This document shows positions 6,483 through 12,112 of a stretch of DNA of 12,112 bases, piece by piece. The notes below the pieces were generated by a model, which made no database searches, was not told where the DNA came from, and saw nothing but the letters and a program-made list of their open reading frames with translations. Origin of the DNA: Corallococcus sp. (GTDB taxonomy: Bacteria; Bacillota; Clostridia; Christensenellales; CAG-314); the NCBI GenBank assembly GCA_023663205.1, contig JAMPHX010000040.1, forward strand, positions 1 through 12,112, read 5' to 3'. Within the stretch, counting starts at the first letter, position 1. The number at the start of each line of letters is the position of its first letter. Position numbers and translations under genes: made by a program.

Positions 6483-9400
6483 AGCGTGGTCTCCTTGTCA
6501 AAATCGGAAAGAGGAATCTTCTGCTCGAATATACCTGTTACTGAACGGTATATAATTTTTATTCCGTTTAACGAATCAAATGTTGCAGGGAGTCTAATTC
6601 GACCACTTATTTTGCTTTCTCCCAAAAGTGACAAATCACTCAACGAGGCATTGCACTGCAACGATTTGGCTATTTCCGTCAATACTTTGCACTGCTCGGC
6701 AAGTTGTAACGAAATGAATTTACTCTTGATAACTTCATCGTCGAGTTTTTTTGCCAACGACACAAGCGAGCCGACGTCCTTGCAGCCGTAAAGTTTTTCA
6801 ACATAATATTCGTACAGAATTTCATTTTGTTTTGCTGTTACATTGTCGTATCCCGAAACGCAATATGTTTCCTTGCGCTTGGAAAAGTCATTATATTTTT
6901 CCTCTACGTTGACTACATTTTTAAGATAGCGCTCTGTCGCATCATCCAAAATATGTTGTTGAGCCAAACGCCACACTATTTGGCTACCAGTCATTCCGGC
7001 AAGAGACAAAACGGTACCGTTAACCTCAAACATCGTTTGAATTTTTATTTTAGGTATAAGTATATTAGGCTCGTTTAATCCGTTTTTAATGCAATAAGCG
7101 ATTCTGCTTGCGTCGTCGACAATTCTTGAAGCGTCTTTTGCTGTTACGCCTAAAAATTTATAGCGAAATCTTTCCTTAACTGCTTTTTTGTTTTGTTTGC
7201 GTTCGACAAACTTTACCAACATATAATAACTGCGCGTTTCACTTATATATCCGCCGTACTTAGCCGTATTAGACATAAGTTGAAATTTACGATTGCTGCT
7301 TTCCACACCTTTTAGCGGAACGAGTTCGGGCTTGTTGCTTTTCTTCTGCAATGTCGCGTTAAACAGCGCGCCCTTTGCAACTTTACTTTCGCGGGTAAAG
7401 AGGATTGCATTACTGCGCATAGTTTTATTTACCTGAGCGATAGTTCCGTCGCAGCCCGCTATCCAAGCGGTGCACTTCTGCGTTTTGATATCGTATTTAA
7501 ACAAATCCGCAGATGACGTCAATTTTTCCGTCGGGTGACATTCCATCCAATAACGCGCGTTATGTCCGTAACGAACATTGTAGGCATTGCCGACAACAAT
7601 ATTCAAATATGCGTCCTTTGCGTGATGCAAATCGTTTGCTGCCCTACACTTAATAAATGACGGAATGCGTTGTTCTCCTTGTTGCTTTGGCATTGACCTA
7701 AAATCGCTTACATTGCCTGCCTTAGACCATACAATTTCGCTTTCGGGGAATATGCCTGTTAGAAGTCTGATTACTTCCTTTGTGGACTGACGCGTTTCAA
7801 CAAGTTGACGGTTAATAAAATCGGCGCATTCATTGTCGGTAAGCGGAGTATTACGAGTTAGACGCTTGTATTTTTCCTCAGTCATCAATCCTTGTTTAAC
7901 CAAAGTTTGCCAAACGGGCTGCATCTTTTTGCGAATATCCTCAGCAATCGGATAAACGTCTTTTTTGTCGGCGTTATTTGAACGGTACGTTAAAACTAAA
8001 TTATTTAAGATACTATCGTCCTTTACCTTACTGCGCGGATAAATATGGTCTTTATCGTATAAATACAAATTATTGTAATCTATCATCTCGCCTGTGTAAA
8101 TATCTATACCGTTTTGCATAAAGTACAGGTACAATTTGGAATCTTGCAACTTTTCGGGTTTACAATTCTCTAATTTAGACAAAACGTCTTTATCAATTGC
8201 ATATCCGTTATTTTGCTCATTTAACGCAGACAACGCGGATTTTAATTGGTTATATCGGGAATTTGTACGTTTGCGCTCATCCGCCTTATCCTTATCTGTT
8301 TTGTCCCGCGCCACCTCGACGAATATTTTTGCGGGAGAATACCCGATAACGGAAGTCAGTTCTTTGATAATACTAAGGGTTTGCCAAATTTGCTTTTTGA
8401 CCGCAGGAGAACAGTACAACGAATCTACTAAGCCGTAATTTATCTCGCCCGAAGAACTTAAATTTCTTTTGTCAAAATGCTCTTTGAAACCCAAATTGCT
8501 GTTCCATATCTCCATAAAGTTCATTTGCGTATTGCGCAAGGTATCTATTATAGACAGGACTTCGCCTGTACTTTTATCCACGCCTACTGCGTCGGTCAAT
8601 AATTTTTCGGAAAAACGTCCCCAACCATTTAGCGTTAAACCCTTTATTGCCGCAATTTGCTTTTCTTTCAAATCACTGCCGAATTCCTTTTGTAATCGAC
8701 GAACCAAATTGCCTTTTTCCGACCCTGCAATTGTTGCGTATAAAATTATTTTTTCGATTTGTTCACGGCGCGTTTCTACTTCGTCCGCCGAACCGAATAT
8801 CTTGACAAATTGATAATACGTCTTGCGGTGAACGGTTGCTCCGTCGTCAAAACCTTCAATTGAAACGTCATCCGTGGGCTCGATTAAATTCCAAGATTGC
8901 AATAATATTTTAATTTTCTTTTGAGTAAGTTTGCTTTCGCCGCTTGTCGCATAGTAATCGGAAAGTTTTTGCTTTACGTCCACCGAAAGCCTTTCGCCGT
9001 TGACCTTTACCGTATTTACAATATTTAAAAATACGTATTCCTCGTATAACAAACTGCACTTAGGTAACACCTTTTCGTCAGAAATATATTGGCAATAATT
9101 AGTCAGACGTTCAATAAATCTTTGCTCGGTACTTTCCAAATCGATTTGCTCGGAATAATTCCAAGGATAGATTTTCCCCTCGGCATTGCGTACAATCCAA
9201 TATTTACCGCTATGATTATTGGTAGGACCTACGAAATACGGCATACGGAAAGTCAGCAACGAGCGAATCTTCTGCGCAGCGGTAATTCCGTTTTCATCCG
9301 CTTCGTTCAGAAACGCATAGCGGGCAAAACGCGAGACGTTTTCCAAAATCGCGTCCAATTCTTTTAAGTTTACTTGATACGGCAATGTTGAATTATTTTT

Positions 9401-10663
9401 GCTTACTTGCTTTGGTAAAAAAGTGCCGTTTTCTATATCGTCAAGAATCGAAATCGTTATATTATCTTTGCGACCTTCGTCGGTAATTTCGGCGGTTAGA
9501 ACTTTTTTTACATATGCAAAAAAGTCGTCGTCGCTTGCCTTTTCTTTCGTTTTAAACAGTTGCCGTTTGCCGCCAACGCTCGCTCCCTTAACGTAACCGC
9601 TGTAAGCGGAATAATTGGCATTATTTTCGTTGCTTTTGAACATTTTTTGATACATTTGCTTTGTTGCGTATGTTTTTAAAACATATTTTAAATTTGATAG
9701 GTCATTACGATGCTTATCGTATTTAGCAACCATTCCTTCCGAAATGTATTTGTAATTGCCCAAAATTGCTTTTAAAACCGAGTAGTCGTACAATGCTTTT
9801 GCATTTTCGACAACAACAAAATCGTCTTGCAAAATATCGTGAATTTCCGCTTCCTTACTTTCCCAGTCGTCAAAAGCAAAGGATACATCGCTCTCGACGT
9901 CGTTAATTATATTTTTTATTTTAACTGTTTTACCCGCAATAAGTTGTAGCAGGTAATCTTGCGGAGTGTTTTTTTTGATACCAAAACACTCGCGTAGATT
10001 CAGCGCGCGTTGAGTTTTGTTGACTTTTTCCATAAGACAAGCGCGCACTCCATCGATACGAGTCAAGTCAAACGGCGAATATGGCAATTCTTTTTCTTGA
10101 AAGAATACGTTAATGTTTTGCAATGGCACGGCGATATTTTCTACAATATCGGCAGTATCTCCTTCATTTAAGAAGTGTCCGCGGTACTTGACTATATGAT
10201 GAAGCGCCAAATAAACCAATCTCGGGTCGGGGTCTTCCTTATTCATCATAGCAAGGCGCAAATGATAGATTGTTTTATATCTGCTATAAAAATCTTTATC
10301 TGTAAAATTTTTATCGCTAAATAACGAGAATATTGTTTTTTCCCGTTTATCACCGTCATATAAGTTACTGTCGGATAATCTTGCAAAAAAGTTTTCGTCT
10401 ACGTTATTTATTATCGGCGCAAAAATTTGTTGAAGCAAACCGATACGCCACTTGCGGCGTTCCAATCTGCGCCTTGATTCACGATTTAGACGTCTGGCTG
10501 CCGCTGCATTTGCCGAATCAAACAACCGCACGCCCCACAGACTTTTGTTATTTGCGCGCAGTAATTTATATTGCTCGTCAGTTGCTGCCCAACCGACAGA
10601 ATCTGTACCGATATCTAAACCCAAATAATAATTTTTATCGGACTGCTTACCTTTTTTGTTCAT
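6479..10663 (-). CDS. cas9: Cas9, RNA-guided DNA endonuclease, type II-A
   Basis: The effector nuclease of the system, 1394 residues, a usual length for large II-A Cas9 proteins. Guided by crRNA paired to tracrRNA, it makes a double-strand break next to a PAM; it also takes part in spacer selection. Domains in order: RuvC-I (YYLGLDIGTDSVGW, Asp17); arginine-rich bridge helix (about 57-78, RRLNRESRRRLERRKWRIG); helical recognition lobe (about 80-740); RuvC-II (IFVEVARD, Glu783); HNH (DHIYPRS, Asp872 and His873, with Asn897); RuvC-III (HHAKDAYLNIVVGN, His1014 and Asp1017); and the C-terminal PAM-interacting domain with KYGGYISETRSYYMLVKF and the end IIYRSVTGIFEQKI. All catalytic residues are present. 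The pair Arg1355 and Arg1357 (GRIR) aligns with the two PAM-reading arginines of the S. pyogenes enzyme. Start ATG 10663 has AAAGGAG 9 nt upstream. The stop overlaps cas1. Overall motif spelling recalls the Treponema denticola/Filifactor branch. Confidence 0.98.
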   Translation of the reverse strand: MNKKGKQSDKNYYLGLDIGTDSVGWAATDEQYKLLRANNKSLWGVRLFDSANAAAARRLNRESRRRLERRKWRIGLLQQIFAPIINNVDENFFARLSDSNLYDGDKREKTIFSLFSDKNFTDKDFYSRYKTIYHLRLAMMNKEDPDPRLVYLALHHIVKYRGHFLNEGDTADIVENIAVPLQNINVFFQEKELPYSPFDLTRIDGVRACLMEKVNKTQRALNLRECFGIKKNTPQDYLLQLIAGKTVKIKNIINDVESDVSFAFDDWESKEAEIHDILQDDFVVVENAKALYDYSVLKAILGNYKYISEGMVAKYDKHRNDLSNLKYVLKTYATKQMYQKMFKSNENNANYSAYSGYVKGASVGGKRQLFKTKEKASDDDFFAYVKKVLTAEITDEGRKDNITISILDDIENGTFLPKQVSKNNSTLPYQVNLKELDAILENVSRFARYAFLNEADENGITAAQKIRSLLTFRMPYFVGPTNNHSGKYWIVRNAEGKIYPWNYSEQIDLESTEQRFIERLTNYCQYISDEKVLPKCSLLYEEYVFLNIVNTVKVNGERLSVDVKQKLSDYYATSGESKLTQKKIKILLQSWNLIEPTDDVSIEGFDDGATVHRKTYYQFVKIFGSADEVETRREQIEKIILYATIAGSEKGNLVRRLQKEFGSDLKEKQIAAIKGLTLNGWGRFSEKLLTDAVGVDKSTGEVLSIIDTLRNTQMNFMEIWNSNLGFKEHFDKRNLSSSGEINYGLVDSLYCSPAVKKQIWQTLSIIKELTSVIGYSPAKIFVEVARDKTDKDKADERKRTNSRYNQLKSALSALNEQNNGYAIDKDVLSKLENCKPEKLQDSKLYLYFMQNGIDIYTGEMIDYNNLYLYDKDHIYPRSKVKDDSILNNLVLTYRSNNADKKDVYPIAEDIRKKMQPVWQTLVKQGLMTEEKYKRLTRNTPLTDNECADFINRQLVETRQSTKEVIRLLTGIFPESEIVWSKAGNVSDFRSMPKQQGEQRIPSFIKCRAANDLHHAKDAYLNIVVGNAYNVRYGHNARYWMECHPTEKLTSSADLFKYDIKTQKCTAWIAGCDGTIAQVNKTMRSNAILFTRESKVAKGALFNATLQKKSNKPELVPLKGVESSNRKFQLMSNTAKYGGYISETRSYYMLVKFVERKQNKKAVKERFRYKFLGVTAKDASRIVDDASRIAYCIKNGLNEPNILIPKIKIQTMFEVNGTVLSLAGMTGSQIVWRLAQQHILDDATERYLKNVVNVEEKYNDFSKRKETYCVSGYDNVTAKQNEILYEYYVEKLYGCKDVGSLVSLAKKLDDEVIKSKFISLQLAEQCKVLTEIAKSLQCNASLSDLSLLGESKISGRIRLPATFDSLNGIKIIYRSVTGIFEQKIPLSDFDKETTL

Positions 10664-10668
10664 AACTA

Positions 10669-10697
10669 TTGACTCCTTTGTAAAGTTGTGATATTAT
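10669..10697 (+). promoter_or_regulatory. tracrRNA promoter
   Basis: TTGACT (10669-10674), exactly 17 bp, TATTAT (10692-10697): a near-consensus sigma-A promoter pointing right. The predicted start is A10704, precisely the first base of the anti-repeat. Its -35 box overlaps the cas9 ribosome binding site (AAAGGAG, complement of 10673-10679), and its -10 overlaps the cas9 -10. Confidence 0.8.
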
Positions 10698-10701
10698 AAC
10701 A
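10693..10701 (-). promoter_or_regulatory. cas operon promoter, extended -10
   Basis: The minus strand reads TGTTATAAT: a consensus -10 (TATAAT, 10698-10693) with a TGn extension. The position 17 bp upstream reads GTGTAA, a poor -35, so the extended -10 must carry recognition. The predicted start is A10686, giving a 23-nt leader with AAAGGAG before the cas9 ATG. No other promoter-like sequence serves the operon. Confidence 0.65.
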
Positions 10702-10703
10702 GT

Positions 10704-10805
10704 ACCTTTATGGAATTACACCAGTGTTCAAATAAAGATTTATTCTAATCGTTGTTTACACAACATTTACCGTATCGGTATAGCCCGCAACTTGCGGGCT
10801 TTTTA
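10704..10805 (+). ncRNA. tracrRNA
   Basis: The RNA pairs with crRNA repeats to load Cas9 and allow RNase III processing. The anti-repeat covers about 10704-10732. AAUUACACC (10714-10722) pairs perfectly with GGUGUAAUU of the repeat, and ACCUUUAUGG (10704-10713) pairs with UCAUAUAGGU with one mismatch and one G-U. After a bulge, UCAAAU (10728-10733) pairs with GUUUGA at the crRNA repeat start. This is the lower stem, bulge and upper stem layout of II-A duplexes. Downstream lie a nexus-like hairpin (GAUU with AAUC, 10737-10750), GUUGU with ACAAC (10751-10764), UACCG with CGGUA (10768-10780), and the terminator. It diverges from cas9, as in S. pyogenes. Ends are predicted, not measured. Confidence 0.9.
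10782..10805 (+). terminator. tracrRNA terminator
   Basis: AGCCCGCA (10782-10789) pairs with TGCGGGCT (10793-10800) around a short loop, followed by TTTTATTTT. This GC-rich stem plus T-run forms the 3' hairpin of the tracrRNA. Confidence 0.92.
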
Positions 10806-10866
10806 TTTTGGTAAGTGCCGTGTTTTTAATTTACAAACTTAATGAAAAAACGCTTTTTCTGTTTAA

Positions 10867-10968
10867 TTATATCATCAAAACAAGTACAATTAGATTGTCT
10901 CTGTCAAATGCGCTTAATGTATCCGCCATACTTACAACTGCCGAAGTACCAGATGCATTGGCGGTTTG
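10867..10968 (-). pseudogene. Possible scrap of an M28-type metallopeptidase
   Basis: A stretch of 33 codons between two stops reads QTANASGTSAVVSMADTL and then SAFDRDNLIVLVLMI. It resembles the metal-binding core of M28-family aminopeptidases (DNASGxxxxLExARxL...), where the Asp before NASG is a zinc ligand; here that Asp is absent. There is no start codon or ribosome site, and the frame closes just after. It may be a decayed fragment or a chance resemblance. Confidence 0.25.
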
Positions 10969-10998
10969 TCAATAAACGAAAATGCCATTATAATACGT

Positions 10999-11271
10999 TT
11001 ATCTTGCAATGCCGTTTTTTATTTTAATCAGACAAAACTTTCTGTCTTGTTCTAAAACAATAATTTCTTTGGGGTCTTGGTTACGGTAATAATTTTTAAA
11101 AGATAAATTTCCTGCGTTCAGATAGTCATTGACCATTTCCTAAACGACAAAATTTTCAAGCAACGTGCCACTCATTGCTCCGCTTTCCGCAATCTTAGGC
11201 GACGACCACTTGGTTAAATAATAAACAAAGCCCATATCATAAAAGTAAAGTTTCAGGGCTGTCTTTGCCGG
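10999..11271 (-). pseudogene. Remnant of a DUF4143-type AAA ATPase
   Basis: One frame reads KLYFYDMGFVYYLTKWSSPK, then GAMSGTLLENFVV, then a stop (TAG, 11142-11140), then NDYLNAG, NYYRNQDPKEIIVLEQD and CLIKIKNGIAR before the final stop. This is the C-terminal region of the AAA_14/DUF4143 ATPases (KLYFyDtGL, GAMsGaffEtyVv.EI.ksy, yyRdkdkkEIDlli, PIEIK). The conserved EID has decayed to EII and PIEIK to LIKIK. The N-terminal ATPase domain with the Walker motifs is absent, and a stop lies directly before the remnant. These ATPases are common, often mobile or horizontally shared, and of poorly known function. Here it is clearly dead. Confidence 0.72.
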
Positions 11272-11547
11272 TTACCTGATAAAAAAGCATCTGACTTTTA
11301 TTTGATTCTAAAATAACTTCTTACATATTACGGTGAATACATTTCATATTACACCTTGAAACCATTGTAAATCCAATGTAAAACTTTGTCAATACAAAAT
11401 TTCGGATAACATTAAATGTAACTGTATTTAGCCTAATTTATTGACGAGGTTACTTAGTATCTCACTATATTGAAGTTTAGTAAGTAACAAACACATCAAT
11501 TTAAACTATATAATTTTGACTCGAAACCGTTTTTTTACAGTAAGTAG
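11272..11547. other. AT-rich gene-free stretch before the tRNA operon
   Basis: No gene, terminator or clear repeat is visible. A 24-codon stop-bounded stretch on the minus strand (about 11253-11326) may belong to the decayed material at its left, but it matches nothing I recognise. Confidence 0.5.
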
Positions 11548-11576
11548 TTGCAAAGTTGCGATTTTATTGATATAAT
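11548..11576 (+). promoter_or_regulatory. tRNA operon promoter
   Basis: TTGCAA (11548-11553), 17 bp, TATAAT (11571-11576). The predicted start is near 11583, 9 nt before the first tRNA. Confidence 0.85.
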
Positions 11577-11591
11577 ATCTTTACCGTGTTT

Positions 11592-11668
11592 GGAGGCATA
11601 GCTCAGTTGGTTAGAGTACTTGCTTGACATGCAAGGGGTCACAAGTTCAAGTCTTGTTGTCTCCACCA
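11592..11668 (+). tRNA. tRNA-Val(GAC)
   Basis: A full cloverleaf: acceptor GGAGGCA with TGTCTCC, D arm AGCTCAGTTGGTTAGAGT, anticodon stem CTTGC with GCAAG around loop TTGACAT (anticodon GAC), T arm ACAAG-TTCAAGT-CTTGT, discriminator A and encoded CCA. It reads valine codons GUC and GUU. First gene of a two-tRNA operon. Confidence 0.95.
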
Positions 11669-11698
11669 ACTATGCGCCGTAACAGTCGGCGCACATTC

Positions 11699-11774
11699 GG
11701 GGATATGGCGCAGTTGGTAGCGCGTTTGACTGGCAGTCAAAAGGTCAGGGGTTCGAATCCCCTTATCTCCACCA
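11699..11774 (+). tRNA. tRNA-Ala(GGC)
   Basis: Acceptor GGGGATA pairs with TATCTCC and includes the G3-U70 pair that marks alanine tRNAs. Anticodon stem TTTGA with TCAAA around CTGGCAG gives anticodon GGC (codons GCC and GCU). The T arm is AGGGG-TTCGAAT-CCCCT, with encoded CCA. It lies 30 bp after tRNA-Val and no promoter is visible between them. Confidence 0.96.
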
Positions 11775-11781
11775 CAATCGG

Positions 11782-11834
11782 GCGCGTTTGAACACAGAAA
11801 CAAAGTATATCTTTGTCAACGGTGTTGCAGGCGC
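11782..11834 (+). repeat. Three-tier hairpin after the tRNA pair
   Basis: Nested stems: GCGC (11782-11785) with GCGC (11831-11834), AACAC (11791-11795) with GTGTT (11822-11826), and ACAAAG (11800-11805) with CTTTGT (11811-11816) around TATAT. There is no T-run, so it is not a terminator. It lies in the 3' trailer of the tRNA transcript and could guide processing. Confidence 0.4.
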
Positions 11835-11856
11835 GTTCTTTGTTAGATAACGGATT

Positions 11857-11890
11857 AAGACGGTAAGTGCCAAATGCTTACTGTCTTTTT
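11857..11890 (+). terminator. Terminator of the tRNA operon
   Basis: AAGACGGTAAG (11857-11867) pairs with CTTACTGTCTT (11877-11887, one G-U pair) around a 9-nt loop, running into a T-tract to 11890. Confidence 0.8.
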
Positions 11891-11916
11891 CTATGTTCTC
11901 CGAGATTTTGCCTTTC

Positions 11917-11943
11917 GTGGTGGCTATGGTAGCACGGTTTCTC
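11917..11943 (+). other. Possible 5' fragment of a 5S rRNA gene
   Basis: GTGGTGGCTATGG followed by TAGCACGG resembles the first 20 or so bases of Bacillota 5S rRNA genes. The conserved CACCCGTTCCCAT that should follow is absent; the inverted-repeat segment at 11944 starts instead. The match is short and may be chance. Confidence 0.2.
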
Positions 11944-12088
11944 GCAAAAGTAAACTGCGAAAAATTATAACTTAAAATTTGAATGTGTATTTGAAAGTCA
12001 GACGATTACGTTTGGCTTTTTTCTTATACCACTAACGCAATAATTTTTCGGTTGTTCGCTTGAAATATGGATTGCAGTTTACTTTTGC
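11944..12088. repeat. 145-bp segment bounded by perfect 15-bp inverted repeats
   Basis: GCAAAAGTAAACTGC (11944-11958) recurs as its exact reverse complement at 12074-12088. The 115 bp between are AT-rich, have no gene, and include a strong terminator. Size and ends are like a miniature transposable element, but no flanking target duplication is clear. I noticed no second copy in the window. Confidence 0.5.
11994..12022 (+). terminator. Strong Rho-independent terminator inside the inverted-repeat segment
   Basis: AAAGTCAGACG (11994-12004) pairs over 11 bp with CGTTTGGCTTT (12009-12019, two G-U pairs) around ATTA, followed by more T. It could be a second stop for the tRNA transcript or belong to the small element itself. 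Confidence 0.7.
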
Positions 12089-12112
12089 AGAAAGATATTT
12101 ATACTTGCTTTA

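Noticed and set aside
10842..11027. A 61-codon plus-strand frame starting MKKRFF, after the tracrRNA.
   Set aside because: It has no ribosome site or recognisable domain, and it lies opposite fragments that read better as decayed genes on the other strand.
11330..11365. A solo repeat or second anti-repeat around ATTACACC (11348-11355) followed by TTGAAACC.
   Set aside because: Only an 8-base core matches, which is expected by chance in a window this size, and there is no terminator or promoter for a second tracrRNA.

Overview
The window looks like a low-GC Bacillota (Firmicutes) chromosome, probably an anaerobic, host-associated Clostridia-like lineage. The evidence is the AT-rich base use, AGGAG-type ribosome binding sites, sigma-A-type promoters, a complete type II-A CRISPR-Cas locus with a short Csn2, and tRNA genes with encoded CCA. 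The exact taxon cannot be fixed from sequence alone.

Layout. Positions 1-200 hold the 5' end of a membrane-anchored protein on the minus strand whose only sensible start codon is ATT. A TetR-family regulator follows (504-1025, plus). Then comes a broken GH3 beta-glucosidase gene (1022-1723, minus) and a divergent AraC-family regulator (1893-3083, plus) that probably once controlled it. About 640 bp without a gene follow (3084-3728), containing a GC-rich inverted-repeat island and a possible insertion-sequence end.

The core is a type II-A CRISPR-Cas locus read leftwards: cas9 (10663-6479), cas1, cas2, csn2, a leader, and a repeat array (4499-3802). Each gene overlaps the next by 4 nt (GTGA or ATGA), so the operon is translationally coupled. 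The array has ten clear 36-nt repeats, one of them with a 1-nt deletion, plus an eleventh badly decayed repeat at the leader-distal end. A Rho-independent terminator follows. The leader ends in ATTTGAG, the leader-anchoring motif known from streptococcal and enterococcal II-A arrays, and has a good promoter (TTGCGC-17-TACAAT). Immediately upstream of cas9 a tracrRNA gene runs rightwards (about 10704-10805). Its anti-repeat pairs with the minus-strand repeat, so crRNA is made in the same direction as the cas genes. The cas9 and tracrRNA promoters share one symmetric -10 region, with predicted start sites 18 bp apart.

To the right of the tracrRNA, 10810-11547 is decayed sequence. It holds the remnant of a DUF4143-type ATPase with an internal stop and, less surely, a metallopeptidase scrap. 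Then a tRNA-Val(GAC)/tRNA-Ala(GGC) operon follows, with its own promoter and terminator. The right edge has a 145-bp segment bounded by perfect 15-bp inverted repeats, preceded by a short stretch resembling the 5' end of a 5S rRNA gene.

Together: Cas9 plus tracrRNA and crRNA cut invading DNA, while Cas1, Cas2 and Csn2 (with Cas9) add spacers at the leader end. All the cas genes and RNAs look intact. The surroundings show repeated gene decay, as expected for an accessory region next to tRNA genes. I see no unnamed defence system. The most notable points are the shared bidirectional promoter, the decayed array end, the ATT start and the small inverted-repeat element.
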